Positions 53,530 to 64,000 of a stretch of DNA of 64,000 nucleotides are shown here, in pieces. The stretch covers positions 65,155,548 through 65,219,547 of the forward strand of contig NC_087064.1 in assembly GCF_963678635.1 (NCBI RefSeq), given 5' to 3'. Both the position numbers and the translations under genes were made by a program. Source of the stretch: Symsagittifera roscoffensis (Eukaryota > Xenacoelomorpha > Acoela > Convolutidae). The notes under the pieces were generated by a model. The model made no database searches and was not told where the DNA came from. It saw nothing but the letters and a program-made list of their open reading frames with translations. Positions within the stretch are counted from its first letter, which is position 1. Each line of letters starts with the position of its first letter.

Positions 53530-53770
53530 TACCAGAGTTACTCCATATTGCTTTTTTACATATTACAACTTCCGTATAAAAAACTTTACGGTACAACTAA
53601 TGAATGACAACAACAAAGAACGGCAACAGTGCTTGCATTATATTTCTCAGATAGAAAACATACCCATCTACACACTACTATGCCGCTTAGCAGATAAACG
53701 CTGAGCATTTGGTACGCACTCAGCATAGAAGTTCAGCAGATGTAGATTTAGTTTTTCTGAGAAGTATACA
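53530..53770 (+). repeat. Flank shared with 39.87-40.085 kb
   Basis: Includes GTTACCAGAGTTAC, AACAAAGAACGGCAACAGTGCTT and TTTCTCAGATAG, ending TTTTTCTGAGAAGT. Partner of the segment downstream of the ARM-TIR gene. Confidence 0.5.
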
Positions 53771-54229
53771 ATAATGATTCATGATCTTAAGAACTGTACG
53801 AAAATCTGGAAGAATGAGAGGAAAAATAGTTAAAATAGCGCTTGAAATTTATTGTGAAAACCCAGAAGCGAACCAACACTTCGCGTATACACGGCAAAAA
53901 CTACTCTGTAAAGGCAAAGAAAAAAGAGCAAGGGAAAAATTGAAGTTGAGCCACGGGCCTAGCGATTGAAAAGCGTACGTCCTCTGAGCTGCACCATGAG
54001 CTCTTGAGTATATTTAAAAAAACTGTGGACAGCTAAAACCGAGGGTGAATGTGTGAACTTTCTATAGAATATGTTTTACTGACGCGGAAGGAAATGCGTA
54101 ATTTTACGATGCCAAAAAAATCCATTCAAAACCATTATAGTTTCTCTATTCCAGTAGGGCAATTTTAGAGAGAATCTCCGCTTATTAAGAGAGATTCCTC
54201 TCACTCGTTCTCTTAATTGACTTCATTAT

Positions 54230-54720
54230 CTCAGATTTAGCTGGGTACTTTTCGAGAAAAGTGAAAAATATTCCAAGAAAACGGTCAAAAATCTAAACTT
54301 GACTTTTGCTAAATCCATAAGGCTTTCTCAATTAAGGCCGGCCATGCTGGCTTTTCTAAACAAAAATAGCTGAAAATCATTTATGCAGGGAAGAGCCTTA
54401 CGTTCTTTTTTTTCGGTTAAACACAATCGCAAATTTAGCAAGATACTTTTCGATAAAAAAAAAGTTTCACAAAAAATTGAAATGTCGAAAATAAAAAATT
54501 CCTTTCTTAAGATCATTACTTTTTCGTTATAGAATAAGATCGTAGCCATTATACTGAAATTTCTACATCTGTTCTATTGATTCAATCTCAATCTCCGATT
54601 TGACAGTTGTTCGAAACAAAAATTTCAAAAAAAAACGGTCAAGGTTTGGACACTTTACAACGCCATAATTTTTTTTTCAAAAATCAGTGCGTAACCGTTC
54701 ACATAGGAGAGATTTCCATG
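54230..54720 (+). repeat. Dispersed repeat, 'CGATTGAACCT' family
   Basis: Related to 32.34-32.68 and 49.16-49.64 kb, with TTGATTCAATCTC, GATTTAGC.GGTACTTTTCGAGAAAAGT and AAAACGGTCAAA motifs repeated with a period of about 200 bp. Non-coding. Confidence 0.5.
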
Positions 54721-56680
54721 ACATGCTGTATCGATTGAACCTTTAATATCACGATTGGCACGGCAATTTTTCAGATCATGAACTGAATCGAAAAAACATC
54801 CCAACACTAAAAATTTTCGAAGGTCGTTGAACATGAGATAAGGTAGAAAAAAGACTGGTGTAATATGCAGAAACATAGCAGCGCAGCAGGTCTTTCCACT
54901 ATTTCAATTTGTTTTTAAAATCGTCGAAGCTGTTTTTGACAAAAAACTAAAACGGCAAAAATTTTCCAAAGCGTCCCAAAACAAACCAAATCTCACCTTT
55001 TCATCAGACCCCTTATTATCAAACAAGAATTTACCACTTACTAACCGAAAACAAAAACATGCTATTTAACGCTATTGGTTCTATGCTACACAGTAAGAGC
55101 ATAAGTCAGCACTTTTAATGAACACTTTTATTCGCGGCTCAGGTTGGAAAAAAGTGGCCATCGTATTATGACACTACGCTTGATGTGTGTAACAACGTCA
55201 AAAGTGTAATGGCGGTCTCTAAACGTTGCATATTTCAATGTAAATGACTCAACTCAGAAAAAATGCCTGAAATTTTTTGATTTTTTCTGGAATCCCCGAA
55301 TCACGACTTATAAGGCTTCAATATGATACCAAATTTGATTATTTAAGAATTTTGTATGAAGTGGTTAAAATCGGTCGGAAAACACTAGTTCAACCATAGT
55401 TTCCGTTCAGTGACTCTGTTGGAACTTAATTAAGAAATTTTACTCTTGTGGAACTCTTTCTATTTTATTACGAAAAAGGTCTTACAAAAATTTCATGATT
55501 TATAGTTAAGTGATGTCTAGATTCATTACAAAGTTATTAAAAAACAATGCCCCAAAAACTTTGGATCTAAAAAAATTATTCGACTCGTTAAAAAATTGAA
55601 TACGAGATTCACAAAAAAAAGAAAAAATTTTAAAGCATTGCCAAACAGACACAAATTCATACCTTTCTATTATTTAAAATAATCGGATTGGCAGCGCTTC
55701 AAATTTCAAAACAATCTCAATTCTCTGAAGTCATATCAAAGCATTGAAACTTTCACATGGACACATATTCCGAATTTCATAATAATCCTCGTGTTTCAAA
55801 AATGAGCGTTAAGTAAAATTACAGTTTCGTTATCTTCCCATAAGTGAACCAGCAGTTTTTTTTGGATCATATGGGAACGGTACACTCAGCTACTGCACTT
55901 GCTTAATGATTTTTTCTATCCATTTGAATAAAAATATCAAATATGATTTTTTCGCTTTTCTGACGTGTATGAGTGCAAGCTATGATGCGCCATATTTTGA
56001 CGCATGTCCCAAAGATAGTTTTATGGGACAGAATTGAATATCCTTTGATCAGATTTGTAAAGCAGAGGTAAAACTGTAATTCGCAAACACGAGCAAGAAA
56101 AAAAAACATAGCCAACCGACTAGTAGAAAAGTATCCTTATTCTCACAAAAATAGGCAAATGATTGCCTTTTTCAAAAACAATTAACTTAAGAATACAATA
56201 CTTATTTGAAAAAAGTCTATCATTTTCTCGGTTGCCGATAAATCATTGACCTTTTTACTGTCTCTAGGCGATGTTTTAGACGTAAAGAAGACACATTCAG
56301 ACACTTTTGAATTAACTCACAGCTATGCCCAGAAAAACATAATTCTTAGATTCTTAAAATTCAGTCGAACTCGAATTAACTACAGCATGGCTCGCACATG
56401 CGGTACTTTAAATTAAAAAATGAAGGTGGAAAGAGCTTCCTAAAAATATGTACGGTACAAAAAAAAACGATATTTAATGCAAATTTTATATTAACCTTGG
56501 CGCAATCATCAGGGTTTTTATTTCAATAATTGATCAAATTATAGAGTCAGTTTTAGCTTATTTATCCCCAAAATGGTCATACCTCTGTAGCGTGAATTTA
56601 ATCAGACAAGTGAACATAAAACTCAAAAACAGAATCCCAAAGAGCCCAAAAGCATACAACTGGTTTCTTTATTTTTTAAA
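54721..56680. other. AT-rich sequence, no genes recognised
   Basis: A copy of the TTTGCGACTTAGGTTGG hairpin family lies near 55.13-55.2 kb (CGGCTCAGGTTGGAAAAA, then an imperfect CACACATCAAGC-type hairpin). Nothing else is supported. Confidence 0.5.
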
Positions 56681-57565
56681 AAGTTCAAAAGTTCTGACAT
56701 CAATCAGATTTTTATTGAAAAAAAATCTTCAATGAGTTTCCTAGAAATTTTTGAAAAAATAATCAAAATTGATACATCTTGGAAACTATCATACCGAAAT
56801 TCAACAAAGACAAGTTTTTAGCCCCTTGGAGTCCCCTGATGGCACCACAGTATGAGGTTGAAAATTTAAAGTTTTGTTAATTTGGTTTACATCTAATTTT
56901 TTTGATTTCTTTAAGAAAAAATAACTAAGGCCTTATCTCGAAAAATTAAATAATTAGCCACATCTATGAATCCTAGGAAAAACACGGCATCAACCCACTA
57001 TAGTGTCAACAGTTTCAAATTTGCAAACGTATTTTTTATACTTAAAATTTTTGGAATATTGAGAAAAAAACGCTATATCTCGGACGCTACAAAATAGAGC
57101 AGTCGAATTTACAAATCAAACCTGCAAACCTTGGGATTAATAAGAACGCGAACCATTAAAGGGTCAAGAACTTGAATTTTTAGAAGAACTGTTTTCAATC
57201 TAAGTTTTTTGAAAATTTTTAATACCCTTGATTATGTCTCGGAAACCAAAAAAATTTGGGTGGTCATATTTGGAGGCCAGATTGACAGCCCCATAGTGTA
57301 CCCTGAAAGCACCCCATTGCAGCCCTAGAGTGTACCCATTAGATTGAAAATTTCCTGTTCTTTTAGTTTTTTTTTAATTTAGGCTTTTTGAAAAAATTAG
57401 AAAAATCAAACGCAATATCTCGGAAACAAAAAGTATATGAGCAATCAGATTTGAAACGTCCAATTCAACAAAATAAATTGGAGGTTCAATATCATGTCAA
57501 TACAGGGACTTCTTAAACAATGGTATCGTGAAACGCCAATTAAATTATAGATAGATTTGCATTTG
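56681..57565 (+). repeat. Diverged satellite monomers with right-end block
   Basis: Four or five monomers carry CATCTCGGA.A.CTA, TTGAGTGTACCC or TAGTGTACCC and GGAGGCCAGATT motifs. They are followed by GGTATCGTGAAACGCCAATTAAATTATAGATAGAT at 57.52 kb, the same terminus as at 14.0 kb. Confidence 0.6.
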
Positions 57566-59030
57566 TACGACAATAGAATTCAATAATCGAGCTTTGATTA
57601 ATATGTTCCAGACACAATTAGTATTTAAAAACTAAGATTTCGAGTTTTCAAAACTTGATAAGCGAATTTCAATTACTAAACTGTTTCACAACAGTAAATA
57701 ACATGGCCTCGCATTTGAACACGCAATATGGAACTTTGAATATCTTCCTGCCTAAAATTTTACGAATTTACTCTCCCAAAACATATTATTGAAAAGCTTT
57801 TATTTGTTAAAAACTTTTTGTGTCCCACAAAAACTATATTTGGCTTGAAAGTAGAGATTTGAAAACTTTTTTAGTATGATCAATTAATTACACGTATTTA
57901 GATGTAGACGCACGTTTTTATTAATATGGCATCTGAAAAGTTATCAACGAAAATATATTTTGAAGCTATTATTCATTTACTATACTGCACCGCTATTTAA
58001 TTGCATGAAAAAAAGCACGTGCAAAGTTTTGGACCATAAATCATTCATAATGTCAGTTATAAATGTTTTTGTTTTGGCTATTTACATTATAAAAGATTAG
58101 TGGTCCATAACTCTGGGCGTGCTTTCAATCAAGCAATCAAATAGCTATTTAAATTAGTTAATGAATAATAAACAAAAACGATTTCTGTGAGCAACGTTTG
58201 ATAGACCATATGTATAAGAAGTCGAGCGCCTACGCATAAAATCATGCGCATAAGTGAGAGATCAAAGCAGAGAGAATCATAAAGTTTTGTCTTGATTAGC
58301 ATGCCTCAAATATGTACATTCAATGAGTCAAAAGTATGCATTCCTTTGACCGGTCGCTAAAAGTAGAGCAGACGACTTTTTTGGCAAAAGTATAGCAAGT
58401 TTTGCATTCAGTATGACAGTTTTTTAATAAATTGAAGTACAGATTTATATCCAAGCGAGAGAAAAAGAACAAAATATTCAGCACCTTACAAAACATACTA
58501 CTGCACTATTTTTATGTGAAACTGTTGTTAAGCGATTTTTTTTTCAAATCTTTCCTCAAACGAAATATGGATTGGTGAGTATTTACTGAGACAAAATAAA
58601 TTAACAAAATATTAGCAACACAATCGTATGTTTTGGGACACTTAAGTTGCAACACTCACTGCAAGGAATTACATTTCAAATTGCTTGTTCAAATGCGAGG
58701 CAAAAACAAACTTTTTTGTCATTGAAAAATATGGTAGTTCACATTCGCTCACCCAAAATGTAAGTTTAAAAGGCCTGTAAAAAGCTCATTCTGTATGGAA
58801 AAATTAAATTAAGCACAAAATTCTAGTTTTGTTGTCATACAACGGCAAATTAATCCGAATTCGACTGAACGTTTAGCACGTAAAAACAAAAACTTTCTAG
58901 GCACAGCTAAGAGTCCAGCCAAAAACATCAGTCGTTCTTGTACATCTAAACCATAGCAAAGACGTTTAGACTCAAGTCCATGAACTCAGAGACATAAAAA
59001 ACATAAACCACCTTCATCAACAAGAAAAAT
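57566..59030. other. AT-rich sequence, no genes recognised
   Basis: Nothing is supported beyond short runs of A and T. Confidence 0.5.
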
Positions 59031-59033
59031 CTG

Positions 59034-59262
59034 TATTCATCAAAAAAATTCTACTTGACGCCAAATTTTGCTCAGGCGAGCCAACAATTAGGAATCGTTG
59101 GGACAACCCCAAAATGCTGTCAAAGATACTCAACAAATTTTTCAAAACCGTAAGGAAACGATAAAACCCGGAAAAAAAATATTGATGAAAAATCAGAATT
59201 CATCAACAAAACTCTACTTGACGCCAAGTTTTGCTCAGGCGAGCCAGCAATTACCTGGAAAC
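59034..59262 (+). repeat. Direct duplication of about 163 bp containing an acceptor-like site
   Basis: TCTACTTGACGCCAA.TTTTGCTCAGGCGAGCCA.CAATTA is present at about 59048-59090 and about 59211-59253. Both carry TTTTGCTCAG|GCGAG, which could act as a splice acceptor. Confidence 0.6.
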
Positions 59263-59626
59263 GCTAGAAAGAGTGAATTACAACGTCTGTAGAAGAAACG
59301 AAGACAGAATACAAAAGCCAGATTCTGCACAAAATGACGTTGATTGCGACAAAATGCAAAAACTTCATTCAGGGAGTAAGGCTAACAAAGGCACAAAACT
59401 TCTAATGGAAGAAGATAGGATGACTCCTGAACACATCGGACCCAATCTGAAAGACAAAGTTCAACGTTTAAGCATGTACACCAACGTACAAACTGCTTTC
59501 TTAGTTGTCAACTTCGAAAATAAAATCGTGAATTTTTCGACAACACAGATCCCTGTTAAGTTGTTGGAAATAAATTCGCACTTAACGAGGCTAGGAAAGC
59601 ACCCCATTTTACCCAAACAACAATAA
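59240..59626 (+). CDS. Possible terminal exon of an unknown gene
   Basis: An open stretch without ATG at its start follows an acceptor-like TTTTGCTCAG at about 59238. It continues for about 128 codons to a TAA overlapping AATAAA (CAACAATAAAC near 59619). Composition is closer to coding than the surroundings (for example SYLETLERV-like, TKLLMEEDRMTPEH and KPHPILPKQQ). No domain is recognised. It could be chance or the 3' end of a gene with exons further left. Confidence 0.25.
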   Translation, partial: RASNYLETLERVNYNVCRRNEDRIQKPDSAQNDVDCDKMQKLHSGSKANKGTKLLMEEDRMTPEHIGPNLKDKVQRLSMYTNVQTAFLVVNFENKIVNFSTTQIPVKLLEINSHLTRLGKHPILPKQQ

Positions 59627-60478
59627 ACTTCAGCATCAATGGAGCAAAGTGAATGACATGCACCAAATAACGAACGAAGTCAGCGATAAGAAAATTTGAA
59701 ACGAAACTACGAACAACAACTACACGACATTACAGTACTTGCCCTGTAAATTTAGTTATAGTTTACAATTAAGCCTATTTTGCTATCATCTATCTTTTAT
59801 TTTATCATCTATCGCTTAACTCCCATAACCCGACTCAATGTGGCTTTCTGTCCCCTTTGAAACATTTCCCATTTAAGCTCAATTCAAATTTATTTCACAG
59901 TATAAATTGAAGTAGTAACCTGTGCTTCTAAACAAATGAGTGTTAATTAATTCTTGTGATAGATAAACAACTCTCCTGTAGCAGCATATATTTTGTCAAT
60001 TTGATTAAAAATTTTTAAACTGAATTATTTTAATTTTAAACAGTCAAAAATTGAAACCAACCGGGAAGATTTCTTCTTGTGAGGTAGTGTGACATCACTG
60101 CATGATGTCATGCATTCTTATGCTATAATAGATTGCATAATTAACCTTGTTAATGAAAAGAAGTTCATACATTTATATTTACTTAACTATGAAAATATTG
60201 ATGGTAATTAAAACCAATCATTAGAGATTTAGACCGAGCTACTAATCAATTGGGTAGACTTGAACAGATGTCCTCCAACTCGGACGGCACTGAAAAAAAA
60301 ACGTTCTCAATGTTTGACACTAAGCCAATAGCAGTTGGTATTGAGATAGCAGTACCGTGTCAACTCGAAAAAAATCAAAAACAATCAATGAATTTAATGA
60401 AAACAACATTCAATGAAGCCAACAAAAATGAAACATAATTCAATGAAACCAACAAATTGCAAAAAAAGTCTTGAATTG

Positions 60479-60539
60479 TTTTGCGAGTTGTCTTTTTTGC
60501 AAAATTGACTCCATCTCGCAAAAAAGACAACTCGCAAAA
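60479..60539. repeat. Perfect 22-bp inverted repeat with 17-base loop
   Basis: TTTTGCGAGTTGTCTTTTTT plus GC (60479-60500) is followed after 17 bases by its exact complement (60518-60539). It lies just before a roughly 100-bp satellite that also uses TTCGCAAAAA motifs. It has no coding function. Confidence 0.9.
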
Positions 60540-60899
60540 AATGATATTTGGTTGCTTCTGAAACCATATCGACCAGCAATTTTTCTAATGAGTTACGTTT
60601 GACACACCGAGTTTTCACATTACTCAACTATGGTTGAATAACGTGAAGACTTCATGCATCAAACGGATAATAAGATTTTTCTCGTTATGCCTGCGGATTC
60701 ATTTAGGAAAAACTGCTGGTCGATATGATTTCAAAAGCAACCAAAAATCAATGATCAACTCCGGTTTTGTAGATGGGAACTACTAGCATGCACGCCTCCA
60801 ATAATCAATTGGCTCGCAAAAAACTCGATGTTTTTCTGATCAAGCTATCTACGCAAAAAAATGTTGAGCAGTTTCAAGTTAAGCCATATCGTACATCGG

Positions 60900-62380
60900 T
60901 GTGAAAAATTTATGGTTTTATAAAATAAATCGGTTCCCAAAAAAATGAAGTTTTCTTAGCAAGCTATTCAAGCTATGAAACTTTGGAATATTAGAGCAAA
61001 TCAATTTGCAAACAAAGTAAAGTTTTTCTCGGGAAGCTTTTAAAGCAAAAAAAAATCACGTTGTTTCTTAGAGCGAACCAGTTAGCAAAAGTTTAAGTTT
61101 TTCTTAGTAAGCTATTCAAGCTAAAAAATGAAATATTTCAAGCTAATTCAAAGAGAGAACTGGTTCGCAAAAGGTTCAAGTTTTTCTATGCAAGCTCCTT
61201 AAAATATTTCCAGCTTTTAAACATTTCCAAGTTATTGCTTTGACTGATTTGGTTCACGAAAAGTAAAAGTTTTTCGAAGCAAACTTTTGAGCAATCCGAG
61301 TTATGAAACTTTGACATGATTCAAGATATTCAATGAAACAAATCAGTTCACGAAAAACTTGTTTCAGCAAATTATTCGAAACTTTGAAGCTATTCGAAAT
61401 TTTGTTAACTACGACACTTTGAAAAATTTCCGAGTTAATTCATAGACTGAATCGTTTTGTGAAAAGTTTAAGTTCTTCTCAGCAAGCTAGCTGGTAGAGC
61501 TATGCAACTTTGAATTAATTCAAGTTATTTCATAAAACTAATCAGTGAGCGAAAGCAAGCAAATAAAATTTGAATTCTTTCTAGTTATTTCGCAGATTGA
61601 ATCCGTTTGCAAAAAGTTTAAGTTTTTCTAAGCAAGCCATTCAACTATGAAACTTTGAAATATTGCAAGTTATTTCGTAGACTAAAACGGTTCGCGAAAA
61701 ATTTGAAGTTTTTCTTAGCAAGCTTTTAAAGCTACGCAACTTTGAAATATTTCGAGTTATTTCAAAAACCGAATCAGTTCGCGAAATCAGTTCGAAAAAT
61801 TAAAGTTTTTTAAGCAATTTTTAAATCTATGAACTTTTGAATTATCACAAACTACTTCATAGACTGAATTGGTTCCCGAAAACTATTAAGTTTTTTGATT
61901 GAAGCAAGCTATAAAACTTTGAAATGATTCAATTTATTTCGTAGAACTTTTTCTAAGCAAGATTTTTAGGATAGAAGTTTTGAAATAGATCAATTTACTT
62001 CCTTAACATAATCGGTTTACGAAAAGTTTCCGTTTTTTAAGGAAGATTTTACAGCTATGAAACTTTGAATTATTTCAAGTTATTTCATAGACTGAATCGG
62101 TTCGCAAAAATCTTCAGTTTTTTGAAGCACTCTTGTCAAATTATGAAACTCTAAAATATTTCAAGTTTTTTTTTCATAGATTGAGTCGTTTCGCGAAAAA
62201 TTTAAGATTTTCTAAGCAAGCTGTTAAGGTATGAAAATTTGAATTATTTCAAGTTATTTCATAGATTGAATCAAATCGCGAAAAAATTTTCTATGAAAGC
62301 TTTTCAAGCTATGAAACGTTGAAATATTTCCATTTATTTGATAGACCGAATCGATTCGCAAAATGTTCTTTCTTAGCATG
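60900..62380 (+). repeat. Degenerate satellite, period about 90-105 bp, roughly 15 copies
   Basis: The motif set GAATCGGTTCGCAAAAAG.TT, AAGTTTTTC.TAGCAAGCT, CAAGCTATGAAACTTTGAAATATTTC and AAGTTATTTCATAGACTGAATC recurs in the same order across the stretch. Monomers differ at many positions and show small insertions, so the array is old. Confidence 0.85.
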
Positions 62381-62524
62381 GAGGTTGCTGTTTTCAAGTG
62401 ATTCGTTCCAGACTGAACTTTTGACAGTCCCAATTCCAGACAGAAATGAAATGGACATAATTAGGCAGGTACCGTCTAGCCTTTAAGTTGGATCGAGTTC
62501 ATCTTCCTCTGATGGTTGCTGTGA

Positions 62525-62845
62525 ATGCTTCTTAAACGTTACGCTCGATGGCCTTTTAAAAATTGTCTCCTAAAATTTCTTAAGCATTCTGTACAGTTAA
62601 ATATTGCGTCCATAGAGCATTCCGACTTTCATTTAATAAATAAGATTGCTATCTTAATTCAGGCTTGCTACAGAATCAACGCTGCAATTAGAAAACGAAA
62701 GCAATTTTTTTGTTTCAGATTCTATAATGCGTCTACACCCCTATGTTCATTAAAAATTGATATAATTATTGCGTTAAAAATTGATATAATCGAGTGGTTC
62801 ATTAGAAAGACCAAACCATTTTCCTCAATTTATAACTTCGAATGA
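62525..62845 (+). CDS. Doubtful small frame with IQ-like motif, 106 aa
   Basis: ATG frame after the satellite. It includes KIAILIQACYRINAAIRKRK, which is near to an IQ calmodulin-binding motif but off by one position at its second basic residue. It also includes a short internal repeat (IDIIIALKIDII). No splice or context support. It could be accidental. Confidence 0.15.
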   Translation: MLLKRYARWPFKNCLLKFLKHSVQLNIASIEHSDFHLINKIAILIQACYRINAAIRKRKQFFCFRFYNASTPLCSLKIDIIIALKIDIIEWFIRKTKPFSSIYNFE

Positions 62846-64000
62846 TTTCACAGTTATTTGTAGCCCGATTATTTGTCGACTACGGTAATCGACAACTAAT
62901 GAAAAGCGCGCACTGATTGTCCCACATTATCAACTTTCAAACCCTTATAACTTAGCTAACCATGATCGCAGAGTGAAGTATCTAATTAATTTTGAGCTCA
63001 AAGCACCATATCTTCCAGATGACTTAAAAAAATTACTTAAAACAGTAAATAGAAACGTTGCAATACAGGAGAAAACAAGTCCAAGCGCAAAGATTCTTCG
63101 AGAGTCGTTTTAGTATTAATCACCTCTGTATAGAGAAGCGCTGACTTACATACATACACCACTGCAACCAAAACTGAACAAAAATTGACTTAAATTGGAT
63201 AAAAAATATGCGTAGTTTAAACATAGAGCCAAGTTAATACACAGAGGCGAAGCTCCAATTCGCATACACAATCGGAAAAACGCCCAGAAACAGCCTTGAA
63301 ATGGTCAAAACCAGAAAAAAAACATAAAAAACTAATGTATTTATTGAGAAAATGAATGACATACGGGAATTGAACCTCAGTCCTCGGTCATTCAAGTTTT
63401 TCAGTTGACTTCCCTATACAATTGGGTCACTGATACTTAAGGAAGTTAAAGACAAGCGAGAAAGAAAGCGACAAAGATAACTTTAAAACGCACAAAGTAA
63501 CGAAATTAATTTGCATAAATCGTGATCAGTCACACTTGTTCCTGTAACAGCTGAAACCGAAAACGGATTACCGCGAAAATTGTGAATTGCGTAAAATCCG
63601 ATATTTCAGCGTTGCTCAAAGCTGAATACTAAGTTCCATATCAATATCAGCAGGTCCTATACATCATAAAGCATTCGTTCAAATAATTATTAACCCGACC
63701 ATCTAAAAACGATGAAAAACTTCAATTGCTTTTTTTCGCGCCAAAGAAGTATCAAAAGAAAAAATCATATGAAGCCTGTGATTCGAGCAATCATAAATAA
63801 TGCAATGATTATTTCCAATGTCGGAAAAAATTCAGTTCAAGTTCTTTGAAATAAAATTAATTTGATCTAGGATATTTAAGGATTTAGGATATATCTGTTG
63901 ACTGACGTTCGGGCAACTCGTTTTGGTCAATTCGAGCAATTCAGGGAACTAAAACGTTAACTCTAAGTAGTTCATTCATTTAAATCCACTGCCATACCCC
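62846..64000. other. AT-rich sequence with a tRNA-like repeat at 63.365-63.44 kb
   Basis: Minus strand: B-box GGTTCAATTCC (plus 63366-63376), with an A-box-like TGACCCAATTGTATAGGG about 50 bases upstream and a T-rich tail after it (ATTTTCTCAATA). This is a tRNA-derived repeat head. No gene is seen in the rest. Confidence 0.5.

Noticed and set aside
60250-60438. 62-codon plus-strand frame
   Set aside because: It has no ATG at its start, is repetitive (FNEANKNE-like) and has no support.

Overview
The window is animal DNA, most likely from an invertebrate. It is AT-rich, carries genes with spliced introns of up to 10 kb, and is crowded with transposon remnants and satellites. It holds a Polinton/Maverick (adintovirus-like) element, BEL/Pao and non-LTR retrotransposons, tRNA-derived repeats, an Apaf-1-like gene and ARM/TIR genes. 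I cannot name the species from the sequence.

Layout. (1) 1 to about 7.9 kb: the right part of a Polinton, all genes on the minus strand and tightly packed. Reading from the right: three proteins of unknown or tentative function, a possible PC4-like protein with a second overlapping frame, a small membrane protein, the packaging ATPase, two conserved small or basic proteins, the integrase, the minor capsid protein, a basic core/lytic-type protein, the major capsid protein, and the start of the adenovirus-type protease cut by the window edge. No DNA polymerase B is visible; it may lie to the left. (2) 8.15-8.36 kb: a small foldback element. (3) 8.6-30.1 kb: a five-exon, minus-strand gene (5' exon not found) that I assembled by matching splice sites and reading phase. 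It encodes the second half of a CARD, a nucleotide-binding-like domain without recognisable Walker motifs, a winged helix, a helical linker and a degenerate beta-propeller, which is the Apaf-1 plan. Its 10.2-kb intron holds seven extra tandem copies of the last 228 bp of exon 3, with its 5' splice site, embedded in a satellite. (4) 30.1-37 kb: repeats and a decayed non-LTR retrotransposon, part of which was duplicated together with the upstream region of the next gene. (5) 37.05-38.65 kb: a single-exon, plus-strand gene for an Armadillo-like plus TIR protein. (6) 39.4 kb: a 301-bp MITE with a perfect 8-bp target duplication. (7) 40.5-42.5 kb: a BEL/Pao remnant. (8) 43-46 kb: another copy of the satellite-bearing repeat. 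(9) 51.6-52.05 kb: a second, stand-alone TIR gene whose 5' and 3' flanks match those of the first. (10) 52-64 kb: mostly repeats, including a roughly 100-bp satellite at 60.9-62.4 kb.

How it fits together. Three host genes carry death-fold or TIR signalling domains: CARD-STAND-propeller, ARM-TIR and TIR alone. The TIR pair arose by local duplication. The Apaf-1-like gene looks like a catalytically dead relative whose intron is being amplified by recombination. The Polinton sits just beyond its 3' end. All domain calls were made by eye from sequence; no database search was run.
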